Source: Lacinutrix sp. Bg11-31 (GTDB taxonomy: Bacteria; Bacteroidota; Bacteroidia; Flavobacteriales; Flavobacteriaceae). From it: DNA of 64,000 nucleotides. The stretch spans positions 1,736,001 to 1,800,000 of the forward strand of contig NZ_CP025118.1 of assembly GCF_002831665.1 (NCBI RefSeq), in the 5' to 3' direction. Under the pieces are notes generated by a model. That model made no database searches. It saw only the letters and a list, made by a program, of their open reading frames with translations, and was not told where the DNA came from. A program made the translations under genes and the position numbers. This document shows positions 54,184 to 63,484 of the stretch, piece after piece; within the stretch, counting starts at the first letter, position 1; each line of letters starts with the position of its first letter.

Positions 54184-55084
54184 ACCTACCTAATTTAGTA
54201 TTCAAAAATCTTTTTATTATTTTTTTAAATTCAATAAAATGCAATTGTCTCGAGTACAGATACAATAAATATATCCATTCTCTGTACGTTAGTTTTCTAG
54301 TTTTTAGAATATGATTTTCATATCTTCTTAATATTTTTATTTTATCTGTTTTTTTGTAAAACTTAAGCTTTCTGTTAATTAAGTTTTTATAAAATATTGT
54401 TTGAGAAACACTCTTAACCAATAGATTATCATCTTTTCCAGAAATATTTAAATTCGATAACCTGAAATAAACCAAGGTTTCATTTATAGTATAAATAGGT
54501 TTATTATCTGAAAAATCTAGCCAAGCATGATCATCACTGTTCCAAGCTAGTGGGTAATTATAAAAACCATATTTAACAAAGGATTGTTTTTTAAAAATAT
54601 ACTCTGACAAGGAGCTTCTTGTTAAATAATTAAATTTTCTAAAATAAGCATCTGTTGCAGACTCCCAAATTGGGTGTTTATAACTATCTGAAATAGTGTC
54701 ATCTTTTTCATTTACAATTTTAGTAGCAAACCTTATCAAGTTTGTTTTAGATACAAATTTATTGTAATTTTCGTACCAAGATTCAACGACATTCTCTTCT
54801 AGATAATCGTCATCACCCAATATCATAATCCATTCTTCATTATTAGTTAAATTAATACAGCGTTCCCATTGTTTTGGTAACGACACACCTCCTAAATTCT
54901 CTTCAAAATGATGGTAAACAATATGTAATTGTGTTTTATATTTCTCTAATAAATGTAATGGATCTTCAGGACTCGCGTCATTACCAATATATACTTTAAA
55001 GCGCTTATTGGTCTGAATCGATAAAGATTTTAAAGTCTCATTAAAATGAGATAATTTATAATATGGAATTACAATTGCAAGCAT
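54173..55084 (-). CDS. Glycosyltransferase family 2
   Basis: GT-A type transferase of 303 residues. It has AIVIPYYKLSHFNETLKSLS and the DxD segment WIMILGDDDYLEENV (about 87-101). The typical ED base motif is replaced by AWNSDDHAWLDFSD. The C-terminal helix is strongly basic and aromatic (LTYREWIYLLYLYSRQLHF), suggesting membrane contact. The translation start is immediately followed by the nucleotide-binding strand, as usual. Confidence 0.85.
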   Translation of the reverse strand: MLAIVIPYYKLSHFNETLKSLSIQTNKRFKVYIGNDASPEDPLHLLEKYKTQLHIVYHHFEENLGGVSLPKQWERCINLTNNEEWIMILGDDDYLEENVVESWYENYNKFVSKTNLIRFATKIVNEKDDTISDSYKHPIWESATDAYFRKFNYLTRSSLSEYIFKKQSFVKYGFYNYPLAWNSDDHAWLDFSDNKPIYTINETLVYFRLSNLNISGKDDNLLVKSVSQTIFYKNLINRKLKFYKKTDKIKILRRYENHILKTRKLTYREWIYLLYLYSRQLHFIEFKKIIKRFLNTKLGRYEY

Positions 55085-55092
55085 TTATTTTA

Positions 55093-55896
55093 TTATTGAT
55101 TTAATTTTCTTTTTACTCTATTAAAAAAAGTAGAATAGGTTTCTTTTTTAAATATATAAATACCAAAAATAGTTTGATGATATTTTGGTAAAAACCACCA
55201 GATAAAATTTTTATTATAAATCTTATTATCTACAACAGAATTTGAGATGTCGTTTTTATTTCCATAATCTCCAAAATTATTAATTTGAACATAAACTTTT
55301 TTTATCCATTCTATATTAGGCACTTTGCTAGATAAAGCTTTAATAAATCTAAAATCTGAGGCTTTCCATTGATCCCATTGTGCTTCATCTTTATACTTAG
55401 AGTGAAAAATAATACAACATGAACCTATTGTATTAAGTTTTATTTCCTTTGAATTAAATTGTTCTTCATTAGGTAAAATTTTCCCATCAGGATATCTCAT
55501 TTGCCATATAAAAATAGTGTCGTCGTTTGCTTTTTTTATTTTAGACACAATTTCTTTTAAAACTTTATTATGTAGCAAATTATCATCATCATCTAAAAAC
55601 ATTATCCAACCACTTTTTACTTGATTTAATAATGAGTTACAATATAAATTATAAGGTGCGTGTATGTGACCGTCTTTATGTTCAACAACAGGAATATTTA
55701 CATTAACCTTAATTTTTTCAACATTATATAATTTAAGGTAATCTAAATCTTTTTCATTATCGTAAGACACAATATGGTTTACGTTATTGTAAGTTTGATT
55801 TATAATAGACTTATGGCAATTTGAAAAACCAAAAGGACGATTGGATGTTCGGGTAAGAACATTCAATAAAATATTTTGGTTTGAATGGGTTTTCAT
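55093..55896 (-). CDS. Glycosyltransferase family 2-like
   Basis: A 267-residue GT-A-like protein. It begins LLNVLTRTSNRPFGFSNCHK, a divergent version of the GT2 start, and has the metal-binding region GWIMFLDDDDNLLHNK (about 92-107). The C-terminus is basic. It is divergent but has the core features of the family. It lies between the SAM-methyltransferase-like gene and other GT2 genes. Confidence 0.8.
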   Translation of the reverse strand: MKTHSNQNILLNVLTRTSNRPFGFSNCHKSIINQTYNNVNHIVSYDNEKDLDYLKLYNVEKIKVNVNIPVVEHKDGHIHAPYNLYCNSLLNQVKSGWIMFLDDDDNLLHNKVLKEIVSKIKKANDDTIFIWQMRYPDGKILPNEEQFNSKEIKLNTIGSCCIIFHSKYKDEAQWDQWKASDFRFIKALSSKVPNIEWIKKVYVQINNFGDYGNKNDISNSVVDNKIYNKNFIWWFLPKYHQTIFGIYIFKKETYSTFFNRVKRKLNQ

Positions 55897-55979
55897 ATTA
55901 TTAGCAAAAGTTTTTATATTTGCAGCTGCTTATTAATAATTACAGAACATAAGATTATTAATAAAAAGAAAAGCTTATT

Positions 55980-56702
55980 TTACATAGAACAACAATGTTT
56001 ATACTTCTCGGTAGTAATAACCTTTACTTCTTTAGCGCCAAAATAAGTTTGATAAAATATAGTTATACCTTTTTGCTTAAAGACAGATTGTAATTCGTAA
56101 AAAGTATCTTTTTCTCCTTGTCGTTGATAATCATCGAGAATAATTATAAACTGCTGGTTTTTGTCCATTTTCTTAGCAGCATACACTATATCGTACCTAG
56201 AGAAACGAGGACTTCCATGCGGCCCATCGACAACATATAAGTCGTAATTATTTTCAATTATCGATTTAAAATTTTCATAAACCTTCACTTGGAAATTTTT
56301 AACATCTCTTTCAACTATTGGACAAATCTCAATTTTAGATCTTTTGGATAATAAAAATTGTGATTCAAATGTTGATGCCCAGCTTTTGTCTTGTTCAATT
56401 ATTAAATGAGTTGATTTAGTTAAATTAGAGTCTAAATAAGTAGAGATAAACTTAGAAGATTCTCCTAAACCCATTTCTAATATACTTAATGGTTTGTTGT
56501 CTTTTAGAACTCTATTAAGTATATAAAAAAAAGTATAGTTACCAGCCCATCTACCAATATTTAATGGCAAGTTTTCGATTGCTTTTTGACCTCTAATACT
56601 ATCATGATATACTTGAGCCCATTCTAATTCTTTTAGATATTTTATTTGTGATTGTTGGAATTCTCTATTCTCCTTAACCAACCTTTTTATTTTATTAATC
56701 AT
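55980..56702 (-). CDS. SAM-methyltransferase-like protein next to wzt
   Basis: A 240-residue protein with a Rossmann-type methyltransferase domain. Motif I is LSILEMGLGESSKFIS (about 73-88), an acidic strand end is LIIEQDKSW, and YDLYVVDGPHGSP (about 152-164) and FIIILDD follow. A helical N-terminus (about 1-60) precedes it. Its ATG overlaps the end of wzt by 4 nt, so the two proteins are made together. In ABC-exported O-antigens a terminal methyl group can stop chain growth and be bound by Wzt; this is the inferred role here. Confidence 0.75.
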   Translation of the reverse strand: MINKIKRLVKENREFQQSQIKYLKELEWAQVYHDSIRGQKAIENLPLNIGRWAGNYTFFYILNRVLKDNKPLSILEMGLGESSKFISTYLDSNLTKSTHLIIEQDKSWASTFESQFLLSKRSKIEICPIVERDVKNFQVKVYENFKSIIENNYDLYVVDGPHGSPRFSRYDIVYAAKKMDKNQQFIIILDDYQRQGEKDTFYELQSVFKQKGITIFYQTYFGAKEVKVITTEKYKHCCSM

Positions 56703-57976
56703 AATACATTTGAGACTTTAAAATTAAACAAGGCTTTACTTTGACTAACTGAAACAGATGCACCATTACCATAATAATCTCCTTCTTCTACTTCAAAAGA
56801 AAATGCGTTCTGAATCCAATCTGATTCTTCGTTTTTAACCATTATATATGTAGTAACATAATATATACCTTTGTTAAGGTTTAGTTTATCAATTTTAAAA
56901 ACCAGCTTATTTACTATCTCATTTTCTTCACTAAAATTAACTAAACTAGTACTAAGCCAAGCTATTCTTTGTCCTAAATTATCATCTATTCGTAAATCCA
57001 TTTGGACATCATTAAGTTTAGCTTGAATATTATTATCTAGAGAAAAGGTGATTGCAAATGGAAATCCCGTTTGTGGTGTTTTATTTTTATTTTTACCTTG
57101 TATTTCAATTTCTTTTATTTTTAATTTTCCACTTCCTTTTCTATCATGAAATGTATTTACTTTTGAATCAACTTCTGATCCTTCTAAATAAAACATAACA
57201 GCTTCTTCTACATCTCCTTCAAAGGTTGTTTTCCCATTTTTAAGCACCAAAGCCCTAGTACACAAACTCTTAACCGCTGCCATATTATGGCTCACAAACA
57301 AAACAGTTCTACCATCGCCACGAGAAATATCTTGCATTTTCCCAATCGCTTTCTTTTGGAATTCTGCATCACCAACTGCTAATACCTCATCAATAACCAA
57401 TATTTCGGGCTCTAAAAAGGCTGCTACTGCAAATGCTAAACGCACTGTCATACCAGAACTATAGCGTTTTACAGGTGTATCTATATAACGTTGGCAACCA
57501 GAAAACTCGATAATCTCGTCTATTTTAGCAGTAATTTCCTTTTTGGTCATTCCTAAAATAGCACCATTTAAAAAGATGTTTTCGCGTCCTGTCATTTCGC
57601 CATGAAAACCTGTACCTACTTCTAATAAAGACGCTATACGTCCTCTAGTTTTTATCTCGCCAGTTGTTGGACCTGTTACTTTAGATAATATTTTTAAAAG
57701 GGTCGATTTACCTGCACCATTTTTACCTATAATACCTAAAACCTCTCCTTTTTTAACTTCAAAATTAATATCTTGTAATGCCCAAACATAGTCGCTATCG
57801 CTTTTTGTACTACGATCGTTTGCCTCTCCAACTTGTAAATATGGATCTTCCTTGCCTCGCACACGATTCCACCAACGGTTTAAATCGTGACTTATAGTTC
57901 CTGTACCAACCATACCTAAACGGTATTGTTTAGAAATGTTCTCGGCTTTTAATATAATGTCTTTACTATCTACCAT
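56699..57976 (-). CDS. wzt: Wzt-type polysaccharide ABC exporter ATPase
   Basis: ATPase subunit of the ABC-2 glycan exporter, 425 residues. Walker A is GKNGAGKST (84-92), the signature is YSSGMTVRLAFAVA (about 180) and Walker B is EILVIDEVLAVGD. A C-terminal carbohydrate-binding domain (about 260-420, with NDVQMDLRIDDNLGQRIAWL) is present, as in Wzt proteins that recognise a modified chain end. An N-terminal extension (IILKAENISKQYRLGMVG) is usual in Bacteroidota. It overlaps wecB by 7 nt and is separated from wzm by wecB. Confidence 0.92.
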   Translation of the reverse strand: MVDSKDIILKAENISKQYRLGMVGTGTISHDLNRWWNRVRGKEDPYLQVGEANDRSTKSDSDYVWALQDINFEVKKGEVLGIIGKNGAGKSTLLKILSKVTGPTTGEIKTRGRIASLLEVGTGFHGEMTGRENIFLNGAILGMTKKEITAKIDEIIEFSGCQRYIDTPVKRYSSGMTVRLAFAVAAFLEPEILVIDEVLAVGDAEFQKKAIGKMQDISRGDGRTVLFVSHNMAAVKSLCTRALVLKNGKTTFEGDVEEAVMFYLEGSEVDSKVNTFHDRKGSGKLKIKEIEIQGKNKNKTPQTGFPFAITFSLDNNIQAKLNDVQMDLRIDDNLGQRIAWLSTSLVNFSEENEIVNKLVFKIDKLNLNKGIYYVTTYIMVKNEESDWIQNAFSFEVEEGDYYGNGASVSVSQSKALFNFKVSNVL

Positions 57977-59088
57977 GTTCTACTTTTAAAAAAGTCAACA
58001 ATTTTTTTTGATGCGTTACCATCTCCATAAGGGTTTATGGTTTTATTATAATCTTTAGATTTAGACAAAATTTCTTTTGCTTTTGTAACGATTACAATTT
58101 TATTAGTACCTACTAAAAATGAGCATCCAGCAGTAATACCTTCTTGACGTTCTGTTACTGTACGCGTTACTAAAACTGGCACTCCAAAGGTTGGTGCTTC
58201 TTCTTGAACACCTCCAGAATCTGAAATAATAAGGTGAGATTTCTTCATAATCCAAATAAACGTTGGATAATCTAAAGGCGCTATTAAATGCACATTTGGC
58301 AAATTAGAAAGTCGCTTATAAACCACTTCTTGAACGTTAGGATTGAGATGTACTGGAAAAACAAGTTCCACATCGCTATCTTTAGAAATTTCGACTAAAG
58401 CATTACAAATTGACTCGAAACCTTCTCCAAAATTTTCTCTTCTGTGTCCTGTAACCAGAACTATTTTTTTATTAAAATCTATTTTCTCATTTAAGTTTTG
58501 AATAATAGTATTATTAAAACCTTCGTCTAAAATAGTGCTCGTTATTTTTAAAGCATCTATTACTGTATTACCAGTAACCAAAATGTTATTTACTAAAACA
58601 CCTTCCTTTTTAAGGTTTTGGTTTGCCGTTTCTCCAGGCGCAAAATGAAAATCTGCCAATCTACCTGTTAGTTGTCTATTCATTTCTTCTGGAAATGGAG
58701 ACTGCTTGTTATAAGTTCTTAATCCTGCTTCTACATGTGCTACTTTAATTTTTCTATTAAAAGCAGCTAAAGCAATAACACTAGAGGTTGTAGTATCTCC
58801 ATGCACCAAAACAAGATCTATTTTCTGTTCTATAAAGATGTTATCAATACCTTCTAGAATTCTAGAACTTAACATATTTAAGGTTTGATTAGGTGTCATT
58901 AAATCTAAATCGAAATCTGGAGTCATTTTAAAAAAATGCAACACTTGATCTAACAAGTCTCTATGCTGAGCAGTCACACAAAGTTTTGTATTGTAACCAG
59001 ATTTTAAAAACTCAAAATAAACTGGTGCCATTTTAATAGCCTCGGGTCTTGTGCCTATACAAATTAAAACATTTTTATTCTCGTTCAT
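57970..59088 (-). CDS. wecB: WecB, non-hydrolysing UDP-N-acetylglucosamine 2-epimerase
   Basis: Interconverts UDP-GlcNAc and UDP-ManNAc. The 372 residues contain LICIGTRPEAIKMAPVYFE (9-27), VHGDTTTSSVIALAAF, HVEAGLRTY, VLVTGHRRENFG and SDSGGVQEEAPTFGVPVLVT. All fit the non-hydrolysing class. No WecC dehydrogenase is seen, so UDP-ManNAc rather than ManNAcA is the probable product. It is a second UDP-GlcNAc epimerase beside neuC, so the strain can supply ManNAc both free and as nucleotide sugar. It overlaps wzt by 7 nt. Confidence 0.93.
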   Translation of the reverse strand: MNENKNVLICIGTRPEAIKMAPVYFEFLKSGYNTKLCVTAQHRDLLDQVLHFFKMTPDFDLDLMTPNQTLNMLSSRILEGIDNIFIEQKIDLVLVHGDTTTSSVIALAAFNRKIKVAHVEAGLRTYNKQSPFPEEMNRQLTGRLADFHFAPGETANQNLKKEGVLVNNILVTGNTVIDALKITSTILDEGFNNTIIQNLNEKIDFNKKIVLVTGHRRENFGEGFESICNALVEISKDSDVELVFPVHLNPNVQEVVYKRLSNLPNVHLIAPLDYPTFIWIMKKSHLIISDSGGVQEEAPTFGVPVLVTRTVTERQEGITAGCSFLVGTNKIVIVTKAKEILSKSKDYNKTINPYGDGNASKKIVDFFKSRTW

Positions 59089-59108
59089 AATTAAAAAAAT
59101 AGCTCAGA

Positions 59109-59987
59109 CTAAACTGTATCTATAAAGGTTTTTTCGGTTTTATTAAATATTATTAAACCTAATAAAAATAGAACTACACTTATAATTCCTGCATATAAAA
59201 ATTTATTGAGAGAGAAGTCACCAATCCCCAAAGTCATATATCTAAAAAGTTCAATAATTGTGGTCATAGGATTATACTCTACTAACCAAGAATACTCAGG
59301 TAAACGTTCTTTAAAATAAGATAATGGATACATTACCGCAGAACCGTACATTAACAATTGCACACCAAAACTCACCAAAAATGTTAAATCACGATATTTG
59401 GTAGTTAATGATGATAAAATCATGCCGAAACCCAAACCAAATAATCCCATAAAAACGATTAAAAAAGGCAATAAAAGTATTGCTGCTTTTGGTGAAGCAG
59501 CAGATGCTTGATCTGTGAAAAACACAAAATAAATATAAAAAATTACAAACACCAATAGTTGAATACCAAACTTTAAAAGGTTAGAAAACACAACAGACAG
59601 TGGTGTTATTACTCTGGGAAAATAGACTTTACCAAAAATACCTTGATTAGCTTTAAAGGTATTACTTGTACCCGTTAAGCAAGCACTAAAATAATTCCAT
59701 GAGGTAATACCTGCTAGATTAAATAAAAATGCTGGCACACCTTCTCCTGTTGGAATTGATGCTAAATTATTAAATATTAATGTAAATATTACTGAGGTAA
59801 ATAAAGGCTGAATAAAAAACCATAATGGTCCTAATATAGTCTGTTTATATACTGTTATAATATCTCGTTTAACAAACAAAAACAGCAAATCGCGATAGCG
59901 CCAAATTTCTTTAAAATTTAGATCTACCATTTTTCGTTTAGGAGAGATAGTATATAACCAGTCTTGAGGTGTTGTTTCAGTATTCAA
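59109..59987 (-). CDS. wzm: Wzm-type polysaccharide ABC exporter permease
   Basis: ABC-2 membrane permease of 292 residues with six helices (about 50-285). An amphipathic N-terminus has LNFKEIWRYRDLLFLFVKRD and the next segment YKQTILGPLWFFIQPLF. These are typical of Wzm/TagG/RfbA proteins. It partners wzt, the product of the gene after wecB, to move lipid-linked glycan across the inner membrane. The order wza, wzc, wzm, wecB, wzt places the exporter at the head of the locus. Confidence 0.92.
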   Translation of the reverse strand: MNTETTPQDWLYTISPKRKMVDLNFKEIWRYRDLLFLFVKRDIITVYKQTILGPLWFFIQPLFTSVIFTLIFNNLASIPTGEGVPAFLFNLAGITSWNYFSACLTGTSNTFKANQGIFGKVYFPRVITPLSVVFSNLLKFGIQLLVFVIFYIYFVFFTDQASAASPKAAILLLPFLIVFMGLFGLGFGMILSSLTTKYRDLTFLVSFGVQLLMYGSAVMYPLSYFKERLPEYSWLVEYNPMTTIIELFRYMTLGIGDFSLNKFLYAGIISVVLFLLGLIIFNKTEKTFIDTV

Positions 59988-59989
59988 TA

Positions 59990-62458
59990 TTATTTTTTTA
60001 ATTTAAACGAGCTAATTATCTTACTTAACAAGCCTTTTTTTCTTTCTTCATCTTCATGATAGCCATTACCATAAGTGCCATAACCGTAGCCATAACCGTA
60101 ACCATAACCGTAGCCATAACCATACGTCCCTTTTTGATCGTAGAAATTATAAATAAAACTAATGTTACTTAATTCTTTACGTTTAAATTTATCGTTAATA
60201 AGACTTAGCATGCCTTTTTTAGTATAATCTTGTCTTACAACATATAATGTAGCATCAACATATTCTGCTAATTCTAAAGCATCTGCTACTAAACCAATTG
60301 GAGGTGTATCTAATATTATATAATCGTATTTAGCCTTTAATTCTTCTATAAATTTATCCATAGTTTCACCTATTAATAACTCTGAAGGATTTGGTGGTAC
60401 TGGACCAGATACAATTAAATCTAAATTCTCAATTTGTGTTTGCTGTGTGATTTCTGATAACGTTTTTTGGCCTATAAGATAATTTACAGAGCCAATACTA
60501 TTTTTAACTTCGAAATCGTCAAATATTTTTGGCTTTCTTAAATCTAATCCTACTAATACTGTTTTCTTTCCACTAAGCGCAAAAACGGTTGCTATATTAA
60601 TAGAGCAAAAGGTTTTACCTTCTCCACTTACAGAAGAAGTAATCATAACCGTTTTAGAGCCATCAACAGCATGCTTTTTATAGATATACTGCAAACTGGA
60701 TCTTAAACTTCTAAAAGCCTCTGCTACTGTAGACTTAGGCTTCAAGTGTACTGCTAAATTGTTTTTAGTTGTGTTTTTACCAACGACACCTAATAATGGG
60801 ATTTTCGATAATTTTTCTAAACTCTGTGGATTATGCAGTTTATTATCGAAAAATGTAAACAAAAATGCTGCTAGTAATGGTAATAAAAAACCACCTAAAA
60901 AAGCAAAAACATAGCGCGCACTTAGTTTTAAGTCTATTGGTATTGCTCCTGTATCTTTAGCTGTATCTATAATTTGAACATCGCTTACACTTGCCGATTT
61001 AATAATGTCTGCTTCGCCACGCTTGGCTAAAAACATATTATAAGTCTGCTCGCTTAAAGCATATTGACGCTGAATAGATAGTAACTGTTGTTGGTCTTTA
61101 GGAAGCTTTCTTATTTTACTATTACTCTGGCCTATTTTTCCTATAACAAAATTAAGTTCACGACGTAAACCTCCGGTTGCAGAACTTATGTTCTCTAAAA
61201 GCACAGATTTAAGACCATTTATTTGATTATTTAAGTCTGTAAAAATAGACGCATCACTTCTTACAGTAGCTTCATATTTAGATTTCTGTACAGACAAAAC
61301 ATTAATCTTAGAAATATTATTAAGAATATTACTATCATCAATACCAGCTATTGATGGTGCAGGCAAATCTGTAAACGCATTACTAGTTTCTAAATATGTT
61401 CTAAGACTCTTATAGTAAGCCAGTTTTCTATTAATATTATCACGCTCTACTTCGAATTGAGATAGTTTTTCGTTTATTAGAAGGTTTTCTTCATCTAAAT
61501 TAAAAATCTTATTCTTCTCTCTATAATTATTTAAAGAATCTGCTCTAGAACTTAGTTTGGCTTTTTCGCGAGCAAGCTGCTTGTCTATAAAAGCAATAGT
61601 ATTGGTAACAAATAGGTTTTTTTTATCTAATTGATCTTTTCTTAATATATCTACAGATTTATTTAAATAATCGACAATTTTAGATGTGTTAACATCTGTC
61701 ATACTTAAATTAAGTATAGAAGAGTTTGCTGGGTTGTCTATATATAATTTGCTTTTATAGTTATATACAACACCATCAAAATCGCTTAACTGAATATAAT
61801 ACGAATCGCCAACGCCAAACTCGCGTTTTGCCCTTTTGGTAATCATTCCTTTTAGAAATGGTAAATCAATAGGCGTGTTTAAAGTGGCTTGATACTTTTT
61901 TATTCCATTTGCAACAGAGATAGTCTTATGCTCTTTAGTATTGAAATTTTGAGTCCTTAATGTTGGTGTTTCAAATTCAGTTTGTATTTCTATTTTTTCG
62001 TCTTCTAAAAACGTAATTTTTATAGGGTGATTTAATACTTGAAACGTGTTTGGTGTTAGTTTTAACTTAAAAGGTGCCGCTTTATAAATATCGTCTTTTC
62101 TAAAACGTGATTGCTTAAGGTAACTAATGTAAAAGGCTAAACTGTCTACAACTTTTTCATGATGCGATCTAGACTTTAAATTAGTCATTATCGTTTTTAC
62201 TTTTCCAGAAACTCCTCCCCAATTAAAAGTCAAACTTGTATTAGAAGTAAACAATGGGTTTTTATCATCCTCAACAGATATTTGCGTACTCAATCTATAC
62301 GATTGTTGTTTTCTAATATTTTGCTGATACACAATAAACACACCTAGACCTATACAAAGTATAAACCATTTCCAATAACTTAAAGCACGTATTAAAAAGG
62401 CCTTAACATCAAAAGATGATTGAGATTGCGATTCTAAAAGTTCAAATTCATCATTCAT
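59990..62458 (-). CDS. Wzc-like polysaccharide co-polymerase and tyrosine autokinase
   Basis: An 822-residue BY-kinase fused to a Wzz-type chain-length domain. Two membrane helices lie near 28-48 and 516-538, with a long periplasmic coiled coil between (for example NTIAFIDKQLAREKAKLSSR). The kinase Walker A is SSVSGEGKTF (about 603-612), A' is VLVGLDLRKP and Walker B is YIILDTPPIG (about 708). The tail has eight YG units in a row (about 777-793), then TYGNGYH. These are probable phosphorylation tyrosines. It is the second gene of the locus, after wza. Confidence 0.93.
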   Translation of the reverse strand: MNDEFELLESQSQSSFDVKAFLIRALSYWKWFILCIGLGVFIVYQQNIRKQQSYRLSTQISVEDDKNPLFTSNTSLTFNWGGVSGKVKTIMTNLKSRSHHEKVVDSLAFYISYLKQSRFRKDDIYKAAPFKLKLTPNTFQVLNHPIKITFLEDEKIEIQTEFETPTLRTQNFNTKEHKTISVANGIKKYQATLNTPIDLPFLKGMITKRAKREFGVGDSYYIQLSDFDGVVYNYKSKLYIDNPANSSILNLSMTDVNTSKIVDYLNKSVDILRKDQLDKKNLFVTNTIAFIDKQLAREKAKLSSRADSLNNYREKNKIFNLDEENLLINEKLSQFEVERDNINRKLAYYKSLRTYLETSNAFTDLPAPSIAGIDDSNILNNISKINVLSVQKSKYEATVRSDASIFTDLNNQINGLKSVLLENISSATGGLRRELNFVIGKIGQSNSKIRKLPKDQQQLLSIQRQYALSEQTYNMFLAKRGEADIIKSASVSDVQIIDTAKDTGAIPIDLKLSARYVFAFLGGFLLPLLAAFLFTFFDNKLHNPQSLEKLSKIPLLGVVGKNTTKNNLAVHLKPKSTVAEAFRSLRSSLQYIYKKHAVDGSKTVMITSSVSGEGKTFCSINIATVFALSGKKTVLVGLDLRKPKIFDDFEVKNSIGSVNYLIGQKTLSEITQQTQIENLDLIVSGPVPPNPSELLIGETMDKFIEELKAKYDYIILDTPPIGLVADALELAEYVDATLYVVRQDYTKKGMLSLINDKFKRKELSNISFIYNFYDQKGTYGYGYGYGYGYGYGYGTYGNGYHEDEERKKGLLSKIISSFKLKK

Positions 62459-62470
62459 AAATAATCACTT

Positions 62471-63271
62471 TTAAAGATTTTTTGCTAAAAAGAATGTAGA
62501 CACTAAGACCGAAAAAATTGAAGCTATAGTCGTTAATGTTTGAGTTGCAGTTTGTCCTGCTCCTAAAGCTTTTCGCTTTAATGGTTTCACCAAAATCATG
62601 TCGTTAGATTGAATATAATAATATGGAGATTGCATAGCAACCATATCTGTTAAATCTATGTGGTGTATTTTCTGTCCTTGTGGATATTGCCTAACAACTA
62701 AAACATCTGTTCTATCACCAGTATCTTTTATATCTCCTGCATTTGCCAATGCTTCAATAATATTAACACGATCTTGAAACAATGTTAACACTCCAGAACC
62801 ATTTACTTCTCCAGAAACAGTATAACGTAATCCCGCTAACTTAACTGTTATAAAAATTTTAGAAACATCTTTTAGGTAATTATCGAATAAAGACTGCTTT
62901 ACTTTTGCATTAATTTCGTCTGTAGTAAAACCTAAAACATTTATTTTTCCTAATATGGGAAATTCAATATTACCATGTAAATCGACTGTAAAACCATCAT
63001 AATATAATGCTTCTTGACCACTCGTACTTCCTGCTTTTCCTGTAGGCGTAAAAACCGCTACTAATTTTGCTAATTCAGAATCTGCAGATTTTATATTTAT
63101 ACTAAGAACATCGTTAATTTGAACACGATAAGGCTTTCCCATGTCTTTTAACAACAGAGAATCATTAACAACCGTACCTTTATCTTGAAGATAAACCACG
63201 TCTTTATTAGTAATACAAGAAGAACATAATATACTGAATAGTATAGCAATAGCTACTATAAATTTATTCAT
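62471..63271 (-). CDS. Wza-like polysaccharide export lipoprotein
   Basis: Outer-membrane export protein of 266 residues. The signal peptide ends at the lipobox-like CSSC (Cys19). A poly_export domain (about 45-145) has VQINDVLSINIKSADSELAK and the phrase NIEFPILGKINVLGFT; an SLBB domain follows (about 148-225). The C-terminus has a hydrophobic helix (about 240-266) rather than the Wza outer-membrane helix bundle. It is the first gene of the locus, directly behind its promoter. Confidence 0.9.
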   Translation of the reverse strand: MNKFIVAIAILFSILCSSCITNKDVVYLQDKGTVVNDSLLLKDMGKPYRVQINDVLSINIKSADSELAKLVAVFTPTGKAGSTSGQEALYYDGFTVDLHGNIEFPILGKINVLGFTTDEINAKVKQSLFDNYLKDVSKIFITVKLAGLRYTVSGEVNGSGVLTLFQDRVNIIEALANAGDIKDTGDRTDVLVVRQYPQGQKIHHIDLTDMVAMQSPYYYIQSNDMILVKPLKRKALGAGQTATQTLTTIASIFSVLVSTFFLAKNL

Positions 63272-63293
63272 TATCTGGCGCTTAGATTAGTCA

Positions 63294-63322
63294 CAAATAT
63301 AACCTTTCGTCGTGAATAACAA
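63294..63322 (-). promoter_or_regulatory. Main promoter of the polysaccharide locus
   Basis: On the minus strand TTTTG (its TTG at 63322-63320) is followed after 18 nt by TATATTTG (63301-63294), a full -7 match. Transcription would begin near 63287, about 16 nt before the wza-like ATG. It is the only full consensus match found in the large locus. Confidence 0.75.
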
Positions 63323-63484
63323 AACTTTTGTCGGATTTTTTGGTTTCTTGTCTGTTGTTTTATAAATGTTCGATAGTTTTTAATCCAATCCGTTATAATT
63401 TTAATTTAATTTTTAAATTAATGAAGAGCGAAACTTATACAAGCTCTTTTAGTTTTTTGTACGTTATTTGTAAAAAAACAACCA

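Noticed and set aside
60070..60130. Repeat tract as a CRISPR array
   Set aside because: The units are 6 bp, have no spacers and are in frame within the Wzc-like gene, coding for Tyr-Gly repeats.
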